DNA of 7,459 bases from JBFMFE01 sp040752295 (lineage in GTDB: Bacteria; UBP15; UBA6099; JBFMBQ01). The notes below the pieces were generated by a model, which worked only from the letters and a program-made list of their open reading frames with translations, was not told the DNA's origin and did no database searches. The number at the start of each line of letters is the position of its first letter. Positions within the stretch are counted from its first letter, which is position 1. This document shows, in pieces, positions 1-5,884 of this stretch. The position numbers and the translations under genes were made by a program. The stretch is from contig JBFMFE010000324.1 in NCBI GenBank assembly GCA_040752295.1, positions 1 to 7,459 on the forward strand, written 5' to 3'.

Positions 1-883
1 GGACGCGCCCGGGCGCGCGCCCGTCGGACGGGCGCGCGATCCTGCCCGCCGCGCACATGCGCTCGAGGTCGGCGCTGGTTATCACGTCGGGCGATTTGCC
101 GTAGCCGAGGTGGGAGAGTCTGCCGGGGTCGTAAGGGATGGCGCCGCTCGCGAGGACTATCGCCCCGGCGCGGAAATTTTCGCCGTTCTTGAGCGTCACG
201 TCGAACATCCCCGGCGCGCCCGTGCAGTGCCGCACTTCGTTTCCGGCGTAGAGTCTGATTTTCGGTTCGGCCTCGACCTCGCTCACGAGTTTTCCGGCGA
301 TGGGCTTTACGAGGTCCGTGTAAGGCTGCGAGAGCGGTATCTGGGCGGCGGCTTTAGCGTTCCAGCCGCCGGGCGCGTGTTCCTTTTCGACGAGCGCCAC
401 GTTGTACCCCGCCCTCGCGGATTCGAGTGCGGCGGTCAGTCCCGCCACGCCGCCGCCGACGACGAGGATGGTCCTGTCAATCTCCTCGGCGAATGGCGCG
501 GGCGGCTCGGCGATCTGGGCTTTTGTGATGCCGATGCGGACGCAGTCGTCCGCGAGCGCCTGCGTGTCCTCGTCGCCGGGGTCGTGGCACCAGACGACGT
601 GTTCGCGGAGGTTGACCCTTTCGGTAACGATGGAAAGCGGGTCGTAGTCGAAGACGTCCGTCTTTTCGCGCTGCGAGCAGGCGCAGACCACGACCGTGTT
701 GACGCCTTCGGCGCCGATGTCGTTCCGTATGAGAGCGGCGCCGTCCGGCGAGCACAGCGCGTCGTGCTCGCGGCACACGTGCGCCTTCATGTCGCCCGCG
801 GCGGTCTCCTTGAGCTTCCCGACGTCCAGCGAGGCGCCGATGTCGCAGCCCTTGCAGAAGTAGACGCCGATCTTCTTATCCAT
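1..883 (-). CDS. qmoB: QmoB, HdrA-like flavoprotein subunit of the quinone-interacting oxidoreductase (5' part only)
   Basis: This gene is open at the left window edge: 294 codons from the ATG are present, and the family is usually far longer (about 750 residues). QmoB is a cytoplasmic FAD and iron-sulfur subunit of QmoABC, which links the menaquinone pool to APS reductase. The N-terminal domain has a CxxC pair at residues 10-13 (CKGC) and further cysteines at 37, 44, 67, 69 and 99. Next comes an HdrA-type FAD fold, with VGGGVAG at 142-148 and PGGWNAKAA at 171-179. The visible end (SDGRAPGR) is collinear with the RPSDRKE stretch of QmoA. The start is well supported: GAGGAGGT lies 9 nt upstream and overlaps the qmoA stop. 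An HdrA from another complex is possible, but the position right after qmoA argues for QmoB. The remaining domains (expected ferredoxin and MvhD-like parts) cannot be seen. Confidence 0.93.
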   Translation of the reverse strand, partial: MDKKIGVYFCKGCDIGASLDVGKLKETAAGDMKAHVCREHDALCSPDGAALIRNDIGAEGVNTVVVCACSQREKTDVFDYDPLSIVTERVNLREHVVWCHDPGDEDTQALADDCVRIGITKAQIAEPPAPFAEEIDRTILVVGGGVAGLTAALESARAGYNVALVEKEHAPGGWNAKAAAQIPLSQPYTDLVKPIAGKLVSEVEAEPKIRLYAGNEVRHCTGAPGMFDVTLKNGENFRAGAIVLASGAIPYDPGRLSHLGYGKSPDVITSADLERMCAAGRIARPSDGRAPGRV

Positions 884-892
884 GTCGAAGAG

Positions 893-900
893 ACCTCCTC
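893..900 (-). promoter_or_regulatory. Shine-Dalgarno site for qmoB overlapping the qmoA stop
   Basis: GAGGAGGT on the minus strand lies 9 nt before the qmoB ATG and shares bases with the qmoA TGA. This fixes the qmoB start and suggests coupled translation of the two flavoprotein subunits. Confidence 0.85.
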
Positions 901-2161
901 AGACGGCGCACTGGATTGCTTTGAGAGCCGCGCCGGTCGCGTCCTGAACGCATGAGGCGACGTCCGCGGGTCTTTTCAGACACCCCGCGCTGTAGATTCC
1001 CTTCCTCCCGGGGTCGGACGGGAGGAACCCGTTCGAGTCGAGGGAGACGCCGCCGGGAAGGGGAAGCCCTTCGGACGCCGGCTTCATCCCCGTGGCTAAA
1101 ACGACGAGGTCAACCGTCGCGCGGGTCTTGTCGCCCGTTGCGGTGTCCTCGGCTTCGACCGCGAGCGCGCCGCCGTCCGGCGCGGGGACCACTTTCGCGA
1201 CTTTCCCCCTGACGAGGGTTGTTTTCTCGTCGGCGCGAACCCTGTTGAGAAAATCCTCGAGCCGCCCCGGCGTGCGGATGTCTATGTAAAAGACGTATAT
1301 CCTCGCGTCCGGATTGTTCTCCCTCACGTAGGTGCACTGCTTGAGGGACGCGCTGCAGCATACGGCTGAGCAGAACTCGAGGTGGTTTTCGTCACGCGAA
1401 CCGGCGCACTGCACGAACGCCACCGATGAAACTTCCTTCCGGTCGGACGGGCGAAGGATTTTACCCCCCGTCGGTCCGTTCGGCGCGGCGAGCCGTTCCA
1501 TCTCCACGTTCGTGATCACGTCCGGGTGCTTCCCGTACGAGAGGCTCTCCAGTTTCCCCGCGTCGTACGGCGTCCACCCCGTGGCGTAAACCACGGCGGC
1601 GGCGGGTATCTCGACGGTGACGGGCTTCATGTCCAGGTCTATCGCCCCGTACGCGCACGCGTCCCTGCACCTGTCGGCGTCGCCCGTGCCGATTATGGAC
1701 GGGTCCAGCACGTACAGTGCGGGGTATGCCATCTCGTGCGGCAGGTAAGCCGCCTTCCGTCTGTCCAGCCCGTAGTTGAAATCGTTCGGTATCTCCGCCC
1801 CGCAGGCGTCCGCGCACCTGCCGCAGGAGGTGCATTTTTCATTGACGTACCTCGGCTCCATCCTCACGCGCGCGGTGTAGTTTCCGGGACCCCCGGCGAT
1901 GGATTCGAGCCGGGCGAGCGTGTGGACGGTGATCCCCGGGTTGCTCTTGATTCGCCGCAGGTTTATCTCGAGTCCGCACGTCGGCGGGCAGAGCTTGGGG
2001 AAGTACTGGCTCATGCGGGCGACCCTCCCGCCGAGCGAAGGCTCCTTCTCGATGATCGTGACGGAAAACCCCGTTTCCGCGGCTTCGAGCGCGGTTGTGA
2101 TGCCGCTGACGCCGCCTCCAACGACGAGTATGCCCTTTCCGTCTCTTTCGGGTTTATACAT
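899..2161 (-). CDS. qmoA: QmoA, HdrA-like flavoprotein subunit of the quinone-interacting oxidoreductase
   Basis: The product is 420 residues, the usual QmoA size and much shorter than full HdrA. QmoA is a cytoplasmic FAD protein of QmoABC, the electron donor system of APS reductase. Visible motifs are the FAD dinucleotide fold VGGGVSG (14-20) with SLGGRVA (42-48) and the HdrA-type CPPTCGLEIN (58-67). A ferredoxin-like cluster C110-x2-C113-x2-C116-x3-C120 follows. After that comes a two-cysteine segment (C165, C169) before YGAIDLD. A second cysteine group (C252, C264, C268, C269) sits in QCAGSRDENH...CC. A C-terminal FAD-side motif VLATGM (354-359) and IYSAGC (389-394) complete it. The ATG start has GGGAGG 5 nt upstream, inside the preceding gene, whose stop overlaps this start by 8 nt. 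It precedes qmoB by 15 nt. The identification is firm; the exact cluster content is inferred from cysteine spacing only. Confidence 0.96.
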   Translation of the reverse strand: MYKPERDGKGILVVGGGVSGITTALEAAETGFSVTIIEKEPSLGGRVARMSQYFPKLCPPTCGLEINLRRIKSNPGITVHTLARLESIAGGPGNYTARVRMEPRYVNEKCTSCGRCADACGAEIPNDFNYGLDRRKAAYLPHEMAYPALYVLDPSIIGTGDADRCRDACAYGAIDLDMKPVTVEIPAAAVVYATGWTPYDAGKLESLSYGKHPDVITNVEMERLAAPNGPTGGKILRPSDRKEVSSVAFVQCAGSRDENHLEFCSAVCCSASLKQCTYVRENNPDARIYVFYIDIRTPGRLEDFLNRVRADEKTTLVRGKVAKVVPAPDGGALAVEAEDTATGDKTRATVDLVVLATGMKPASEGLPLPGGVSLDSNGFLPSDPGRKGIYSAGCLKRPADVASCVQDATGAALKAIQCAV

Positions 2162-2981
2162 GCCTGCCTCCCGCCGTGCCCTCGCGGTGACGCCTGATTT
2201 CTTCTTCCCTTATCTTAAACGTGTCCTCGCGGAACAGACTGAACCTCAGCCACCTGAAGCCGAACTTGAGAAGCTCGAGGTCGTCGGATTTTATAGTCTC
2301 GAGCGTCCGGTCGTCAACCGCGAAGCGTTTGAGAAACGTGCTCCCGAAAACGAAGTCGCGGAACCGGTCCACGTCGTAGCAGACCATGTAGAACATTTCC
2401 ATTTTCTCGGGGAGGAGGGTCCCGCCTTTCAGGAAAAAGTCGTGGAGCGCTATCTCCTTGAACATCCCGCCGAACCGGTCGTACTCGTCCGCTCCCTGGT
2501 CCCGCACCCACTCCGCGACGGTCCATTCCCTGTCGGTTTCGAACCCCTCGCACGGCGGCTCCCTGATGAGAAAATAGAATTCCTCTTCGGCGCCGGGCTG
2601 CTCTTTCGGAGAGGCGACGCCGAGCGGATACATGCGGCAGGGCCACGGGCGGTCGCCGTAGATCGTGCAGCCGTCACCGTCCACGAAGGGACAGGTCCTG
2701 CGTTCATCGTCGCGCATCTTGAGGAGTACCGCGGGGAGTTTCTGCGTCTTCGTGAACGGCGAGACGGTGTGCTTTCTGAGGAACTCCGACGACGAAATCC
2801 CCGCGCGGTTTTTCATGCGGATTACGTCGTACGGCGTCAGGAATATGTTGACGTCCGCGCAGCACTGCGTGAAGCATGACGCGCCCCTGTGACACAGGAA
2901 CCGGAACCTGTCCCCGGCGCCCAGCCGGGGGTATCCGGCGAGGACTTCCCTCTTGAAGTTATCCATCCGTTCTTCGTTCAC
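2154..2981 (-). CDS. YkgJ-type cysteine-cluster protein (putative zinc/iron-chelating domain) between apr and qmo
   Basis: This is a soluble 275-residue protein with no signal peptide or membrane segment. Its N-terminal half carries the CxxCxxCC-type metal-chelating pattern of the YkgJ family: C30, C36, C40 and C41, then C97, C105 and C115 in TCPFVDGDGC and RPWPCRMYPLG. The second half has extra cysteines at 144 and 201, is rich in aromatic and charged residues, and was not recognised. The family binds metal, but its reactions are mostly unknown; related domains occur in FliB-type lysine methylases. The listed start is GTG with little Shine-Dalgarno signal. An in-frame ATG at 2966 (residue 6) is equally possible. 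The stop overlaps the qmoA start by 8 nt (ATGTATAA), so the two are probably translationally coupled. It begins 15 nt after the zinc-ribbon gene. The location suggests a role in metal handling, cluster assembly or electron transfer for AprAB-Qmo, which is inference. Confidence 0.88.
   Translation of the reverse strand: MNEERMDNFKREVLAGYPRLGAGDRFRFLCHRGASCFTQCCADVNIFLTPYDVIRMKNRAGISSSEFLRKHTVSPFTKTQKLPAVLLKMRDDERRTCPFVDGDGCTIYGDRPWPCRMYPLGVASPKEQPGAEEEFYFLIREPPCEGFETDREWTVAEWVRDQGADEYDRFGGMFKEIALHDFFLKGGTLLPEKMEMFYMVCYDVDRFRDFVFGSTFLKRFAVDDRTLETIKSDDLELLKFGFRWLRFSLFREDTFKIREEEIRRHREGTAGGRHV
2167..2172 (-). promoter_or_regulatory. Shine-Dalgarno site for qmoA inside the YkgJ-type gene
   Basis: GGGAGG lies 5 nt before the qmoA ATG and is read as codons for the last Gly-Gly of the upstream protein. 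It supports the chosen qmoA start and coupling across the 8-nt gene overlap. Confidence 0.75.
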
Positions 2982-2996
2982 GGCGGCGCACCGCTT

Positions 2997-3245
2997 TCAG
3001 CCGGCGATTGAGCCTTTGTGCGCTTCGGGAGACCACACGGGGAGAGGACCCGACTCCCCCGTTTCGGGGTTGCAGCGGTGGCGGTAGGAGGCGCGCACGT
3101 TGTATTTCTCCATCATCCATTCCCAGCCCCGCCTGTAGTACGGGCACTCGTCGTTGAAGCACACGTACTGGAATTCGACGCCCCAGGTCGAGGCGTCCGG
3201 ACAGCGCCACTTCCTCATGAGCGCGCCGCAGTGCGGGCAGACCAT
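2997..3245 (-). CDS. Small zinc-ribbon protein (Ogr/Delta-like zinc finger type) between aprA and the YkgJ-type gene
   Basis: The product is an 82-residue soluble protein beginning MVCPHCGALMRKW. The cysteines C3-x2-C6 and C29-x4-C34 (VCFNDEC) form a plausible zinc-ribbon or Ogr/Delta-like finger. C15 and C58 are extra. The middle is strongly aromatic (YYRRGWEWMMEKYNV, 36-50), and the tail GESGPLPVWSPEAHKG looks like a fixed motif. The frame stays open upstream into the region antisense or out of frame to aprA, but only this part has protein-like composition. The ATG at 3245 starts right at the CPHC motif, as usual for such fingers, though its Shine-Dalgarno signal is poor. It lies 140 bp after aprA and 15 nt before the YkgJ-type gene. 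I believe similar small zinc-finger genes accompany apr-qmo loci in other sulfate reducers, but this was not checked. Function is unknown: DNA or RNA binding and protein assembly are both possible. Confidence 0.82.
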   Translation of the reverse strand: MVCPHCGALMRKWRCPDASTWGVEFQYVCFNDECPYYRRGWEWMMEKYNVRASYRHRCNPETGESGPLPVWSPEAHKGSIAG

Positions 3246-3301
3246 GGCATGAGGACCGGGCGTCTTCGCGGGGTCTGGACGCGGCGCCGCCGCCTTTTCA
3301 C
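3215..3301 (-). other. Possible 28-codon leader frame overlapping the zinc-ribbon start (tentative)
   Basis: A GTG at 3301 is closely preceded by purine-rich GGGGAAAGGAA, the best ribosome-binding-like stretch in this gap. Its frame is 28 codons long, very arginine-rich, and ends TGA at 3215, inside the zinc-ribbon gene but out of its frame. It could deliver ribosomes to the weakly preceded ATG at 3245. The Arg-rich composition is what random high-GC sequence gives, so this is a weak call. Confidence 0.2.
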
Positions 3302-3310
3302 TTCCTTTCC

Positions 3311-3331
3311 CCGGCAGCGTTCGTTTGCCGG
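3311..3331. other. Small hairpin in the aprA to zinc-ribbon gap
   Basis: A 6-bp perfect inverted repeat (CCGGCA/TGCCGG) with a 9-nt loop follows the larger hairpin in the transcript and lies just before the GGGGAAAGGAA stretch. It may shape translation initiation of the downstream gene. No function is shown. Confidence 0.4.
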
Positions 3332-3346
3332 AGCGCAACAAGTAAT

Positions 3347-3375
3347 CCCCGGGCGCCCTGAAAAGGCGCCCGGGG
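3347..3375 (-). terminator. Strong GC hairpin just after aprA (attenuator, processing or mRNA-stability element)
   Basis: A perfect 11-bp inverted repeat (CCCCGGGCGCC / GGCGCCCGGGG) with a 7-nt loop starts 10 nt past the aprA stop. In the transcript it is followed by AUUACUUGUUGCG and not by a clean U-run, so full intrinsic termination is doubtful. Its place between the abundant reductase genes and the accessory/qmo genes fits partial termination, or protection of sat-aprBA mRNA from 3' degradation. Confidence 0.65.
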
Positions 3376-3385
3376 TCGGTACAGA

Positions 3386-5260
3386 CTACTGAATGATCGG
3401 GACGATCTCCCGTTTCATCGTCTCCCACCGGGCGGTTTTGGGGTCCCAGCGGCAGTTGGCGAAACACGTCCAGTTCTTCTCGTCCATCCTTGGAAAATCC
3501 GCGCGGAAATAGTAGCCCGGCCACCTTGTCTCCTCGCGGAAAAGCACGGTTCTCAAATGCGCCTCCGCCTGCCACAGACGGTGCACGTTCTCCCAGCACC
3601 TCATGAGTTCGTGCAGATCCTCCGCGGCAAGGTTCTCGGAGTCTTCCTTGAGGAAGGTGAGGAGTTCGAGACCTCTTTCGAGGAGGTTCTTGTTGGTGCT
3701 GAACTGCGCCGAAACGCCGCCGCAGTACTCGTCCATGATCTTCTGGAGCCGGAACATGAACATCTTGGGTTTCATGTAGTTGGGGTTGATGTCGGGGTCG
3801 GAGGACTTGGTTTTGTGCTCCTGGTACAGGGAAATGGGCTTGAGAATCTTTTCCTTGAGTGCGTTCACCTGCGCGTCGTCCACCTTCGGCGCCTGGTTGT
3901 TCTCGACCACGAAGGCGATGGCGGACTTGGCGGCGATCCTGCCCTCGGCGTGCGAGCCGGAGGAGAACTTGTGGCTGGACGCGCCGGAAGCGTCGCCGGC
4001 GCAGAACAGACCCTTCACCGTCGCCATGTTCGAGTATCCCCAGAAGTAGTCCTTCGGGGCGAGGTCCGCCGGACCGCTCACCCACGCGCCGGACGCGCCG
4101 GAATGCGACCCGATGAAGTACGGCTCGGCAGCCGCGATCTCCGATGACCTCTCCTCGGGCTGTATGTTCGTCGCCGCCCACAGTATCGCCTGCGAGATGG
4201 TCATGTCCAGGAAGTCCTCCCACGCCTCGGACTCCAGCTCCTTCAGCTTCTTCTTCGCCTTCTTCTCGTCGGCTTCGGACGAGGCGATCTTCTGGATGGC
4301 TTCCTCGGTCCTCATGTAGATGGGTCCCTTGCCCTCCATGATGTCGAGCATTCCCAGCCAGTTGCGCAGGTTGGCGGGAATCGGCTTGACCTTGCCGTAG
4401 GCCCCCCACTTTTCGAGTTCATCCTTGCGCTCGACCATGTAGTCGCCGCCGAAGGCGTTGGTCGCCCTCGATTTGAACAGCAGGAACCACGCGCCGACGG
4501 GTCCGTAACCGTCCTTGAACCGGACGGGTATGAACCGGACCTCCTGGCAGGTCATCTCCGCCCCGGCGCGAATCGTGAAGTACGCGCTCGAACCGGAGTT
4601 CCACGGCGGGTACCACGCCCTGCCGAGTCCTTCGCCCGTGGACCTCGGCTTGAAGACGTGGACGGCGCCGCCCATGCAGACGAGGACGGCTTTCGCCCTG
4701 AAGATGTAGAATTTCTCTTCCCGGACGCTGAAGCCGACCGCGCCGGCGACCCTGTCGCCGTCCATCAGCGGCTCCACGATGAAGACACGCTCGTAGATGT
4801 TGTCTATGCCGAGGGCGTTTTTGGTGGCTTCGGCGACCACGACCTTGTAGGACTCGCCGTTGATCATCAGCTGCCAGCGCCCTTCGTGCACGTACTTGCC
4901 CTGCTCGTCCTTCCAGATGGGAAGCCCCCATTTTTCGTAGAGGTGGACGGTGGAGTCCACGTGGCGGGCGATGTTCGCCACCAGGTCCTCGCGCGTTATG
5001 CCCATCAGGTCGTTCCTGACGTAGTTGACGTAATCCTCGACTGTGTTTTCGCCGTCCTTGATGCCGACGTACTGGTTGATGGCGGACAGCCCCATCGCCA
5101 CCGCGCCGCTGCGGTCAACCGCCGCCTTGTCCACGAGCGTGACCTTGAGGTTGTTTTTCTTCGCCCAGTAGGCGGCCTCGACCGCGGCGCCGCAGGCGGA
5201 CATGCCCCCGCCTAAAATCAGGAGGTCGGTGTCAACGGTAACGGTCTGAAAGTCAGCCAT
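3386..5260 (-). CDS. aprA: APS reductase alpha subunit (FAD-binding)
   Basis: The product is 624 residues, slightly shorter than well-known homologues (about 640-665). AprA is the cytoplasmic FAD subunit that reduces APS to AMP and sulfite, or runs the reverse, with AprB. It belongs to the fumarate reductase/succinate dehydrogenase flavoprotein superfamily. Visible features are the FAD fold LGGGMSACGAA (16-26) and the VDRSGAVAMGLSAIN stretch (48-62). NSGSSAYFTIRAGAEMTCQEVRFIP (221-245) and LLFKSRATNAFGGDY (260-274) follow. SHSGASGAWVSG (385-396), GLFCAGDASGASSHKFSSGSHAEGR (417-441) and a helical C-terminal domain ending VPIIQ complete it. R265 and H386 lie in the conserved segments expected to contact the substrate. 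The ATG has AGGAGGTG 4 nt upstream, overlapping the aprB stop. A 10-nt gap from aprB and the absence of frame breaks indicate an intact, co-expressed pair. Confidence 0.98.
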   Translation of the reverse strand: MADFQTVTVDTDLLILGGGMSACGAAVEAAYWAKKNNLKVTLVDKAAVDRSGAVAMGLSAINQYVGIKDGENTVEDYVNYVRNDLMGITREDLVANIARHVDSTVHLYEKWGLPIWKDEQGKYVHEGRWQLMINGESYKVVVAEATKNALGIDNIYERVFIVEPLMDGDRVAGAVGFSVREEKFYIFRAKAVLVCMGGAVHVFKPRSTGEGLGRAWYPPWNSGSSAYFTIRAGAEMTCQEVRFIPVRFKDGYGPVGAWFLLFKSRATNAFGGDYMVERKDELEKWGAYGKVKPIPANLRNWLGMLDIMEGKGPIYMRTEEAIQKIASSEADEKKAKKKLKELESEAWEDFLDMTISQAILWAATNIQPEERSSEIAAAEPYFIGSHSGASGAWVSGPADLAPKDYFWGYSNMATVKGLFCAGDASGASSHKFSSGSHAEGRIAAKSAIAFVVENNQAPKVDDAQVNALKEKILKPISLYQEHKTKSSDPDINPNYMKPKMFMFRLQKIMDEYCGGVSAQFSTNKNLLERGLELLTFLKEDSENLAAEDLHELMRCWENVHRLWQAEAHLRTVLFREETRWPGYYFRADFPRMDEKNWTCFANCRWDPKTARWETMKREIVPIIQ

Positions 5261-5264
5261 TTTT

Positions 5265-5272
5265 CACCTCCT
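5265..5272 (-). promoter_or_regulatory. Shine-Dalgarno site for aprA overlapping the aprB stop
   Basis: AGGAGGTG lies 4 nt before the aprA ATG and shares bases with the aprB TAG. It fixes the start and suggests coupled, stoichiometric synthesis of the two reductase subunits. Confidence 0.85.
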
Positions 5273-5714
5273 ATTTTTTCAGCGTCCAGACTTCCTTCAA
5301 GCCCAGAGAGTCCGGCTCGGTGAAGAGCACGGGGCTTTTCAGGTCGTCGGACCCTGTTTTCCAGCCGCCGTCGGGGACGGCGGAGCCTTCGGGCGTGGAA
5401 CGGATTGGGAACTTGAACCGTTTGATGCTTCCGTTCCGGAACTTGACCGTCCACATTATCGAATCGGAGCTTCTGAGCGGCACGACCGACGCGCCCATCG
5501 GAACGAAATCCGCGTACCCGCGCACCTCGATAGCCTGTGTCGGGCATATCTTGACGCAATTGTAGCATTCCCAGCACATCTCGGTCTCGCGGTTGTATGC
5601 CTTCATGATGTCCTTGTTCAATACCATCAGGTCGTTGGGGCAGATGTACTGGCACGCCGTCTTGTCGAGCGCCTTACAGCCGTCGCATTTTTCGGGTATC
5701 ACGAAACTTGGCAT
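5271..5714 (-). CDS. aprB: APS reductase beta subunit (ferredoxin-like, two [4Fe-4S] clusters)
   Basis: The product is 147 residues, the usual short form. AprB carries electrons to the FAD of AprA in the cytoplasm. The N-terminal ferredoxin part has two cysteine sets: C10-x2-C13-x7-C21-x3-C25 and C47-x2-C50-x2-C53-x3-C57. The 7-residue insertion in the first set (KALDKTA) is typical of AprB. W48 sits between the sets, where an inter-cluster tryptophan has been described in this family. After about residue 66, a beta-rich part (IMWTVKFRNGSIKRFKFPIR, 86-105) and a C-terminal tail (LKEVWTLKK) are expected to wrap around AprA. The start is supported by GGAGGG 6 nt upstream. The start lies 170 bp after the sat stop, and aprA follows by 10 nt. 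All eight ligands are present, so it should be functional. Confidence 0.98.
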   Translation of the reverse strand: MPSFVIPEKCDGCKALDKTACQYICPNDLMVLNKDIMKAYNRETEMCWECYNCVKICPTQAIEVRGYADFVPMGASVVPLRSSDSIMWTVKFRNGSIKRFKFPIRSTPEGSAVPDGGWKTGSDDLKSPVLFTEPDSLGLKEVWTLKK

Positions 5715-5727
5715 TCGCTTCCCTCCT

Positions 5728-5735
5728 TTTCACAA
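5728..5735 (-). promoter_or_regulatory. TTGTGAAA octamer before aprB (possible redox-regulator half-site)
   Basis: TTGTGAAA reads on the minus strand immediately upstream of the aprB ribosome-binding site. The same octamer begins both putative operators before sat. No matching right half is visible here, so it may be chance. Confidence 0.3.
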
Positions 5736-5764
5736 TTTGCTTACCCCTCTCCCACACGGTGACA

Positions 5765-5787
5765 CTGATCGGGATTCACAGGATCAG
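5765..5787. other. Hairpin in the sat to aprB gap (proximal to aprB)
   Basis: CTGATC and GATCAG form a perfect 6-bp stem around an 11-nt loop. It lies in a 170-bp gap with no convincing gene. Not followed by a U-run in the transcript, so it is more likely an mRNA structural element than a terminator. Confidence 0.4.
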
Positions 5788-5817
5788 GCGTTCCACCCCC
5801 TTTCGGTCTCCGCTGTC

Positions 5818-5851
5818 CCGCCTGTTGCCGTGGAACGGACGCGGCAGGCGG
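5818..5851. other. Hairpin in the sat to aprB gap (proximal to sat)
   Basis: CCGCCTG and CAGGCGG form a 7-bp stem around 20 nt, and the loop can add an inner CCG/CGG pairing after a 3-nt bulge. It starts about 33 nt past the sat stop in the transcript. No U-run follows. It could mark mRNA processing or stability between sat and aprBA. Confidence 0.45.
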
Positions 5852-5884
5852 ACGTTCCGTAACCGCTCCGCGGGCGACTCGTCC

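Noticed and set aside
14..38. A 10-bp perfect GC inverted repeat with a 5-nt loop near the left edge.
   Set aside because: It lies inside qmoB coding sequence and follows from Arg/Pro/Gly codons in a high-GC gene. No regulatory role is needed to explain it.
110..955. A 281-codon plus-strand reading frame at the left end.
   Set aside because: It lies antisense to the qmoB start and the qmoA end. The minus strand gives unmistakable QmoB sequence with FAD and cysteine motifs.
899..2161. The second cluster region of QmoA has only two cysteines (C165, C169), suggesting a lost Fe-S site.
   Set aside because: As far as I recall, QmoA of sulfate reducers commonly shows a similar AC-YGAIDL segment without a full four-cysteine set, so this is not treated as a defect.
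1899..2879. A 326-codon plus-strand reading frame opposite qmoA and the YkgJ-type gene.
   Set aside because: It spans two real minus-strand genes with clear motifs and has no recognisable domain.
2997..2999. A frameshift or pseudogene joining the zinc-ribbon and YkgJ-type genes.
   Set aside because: The zinc-ribbon frame ends cleanly with TGA, and the next gene has its own start 15 nt later and an intact cysteine cluster. Two separate genes are the simpler reading.
3246..4409. The N-terminal 388 codons of a 470-codon minus-strand frame ending with the zinc-ribbon protein.
   Set aside because: Most of this lies within aprA in another frame and has Arg/Gly/Gln-rich shadow composition. Only the last 82 residues are protein-like.
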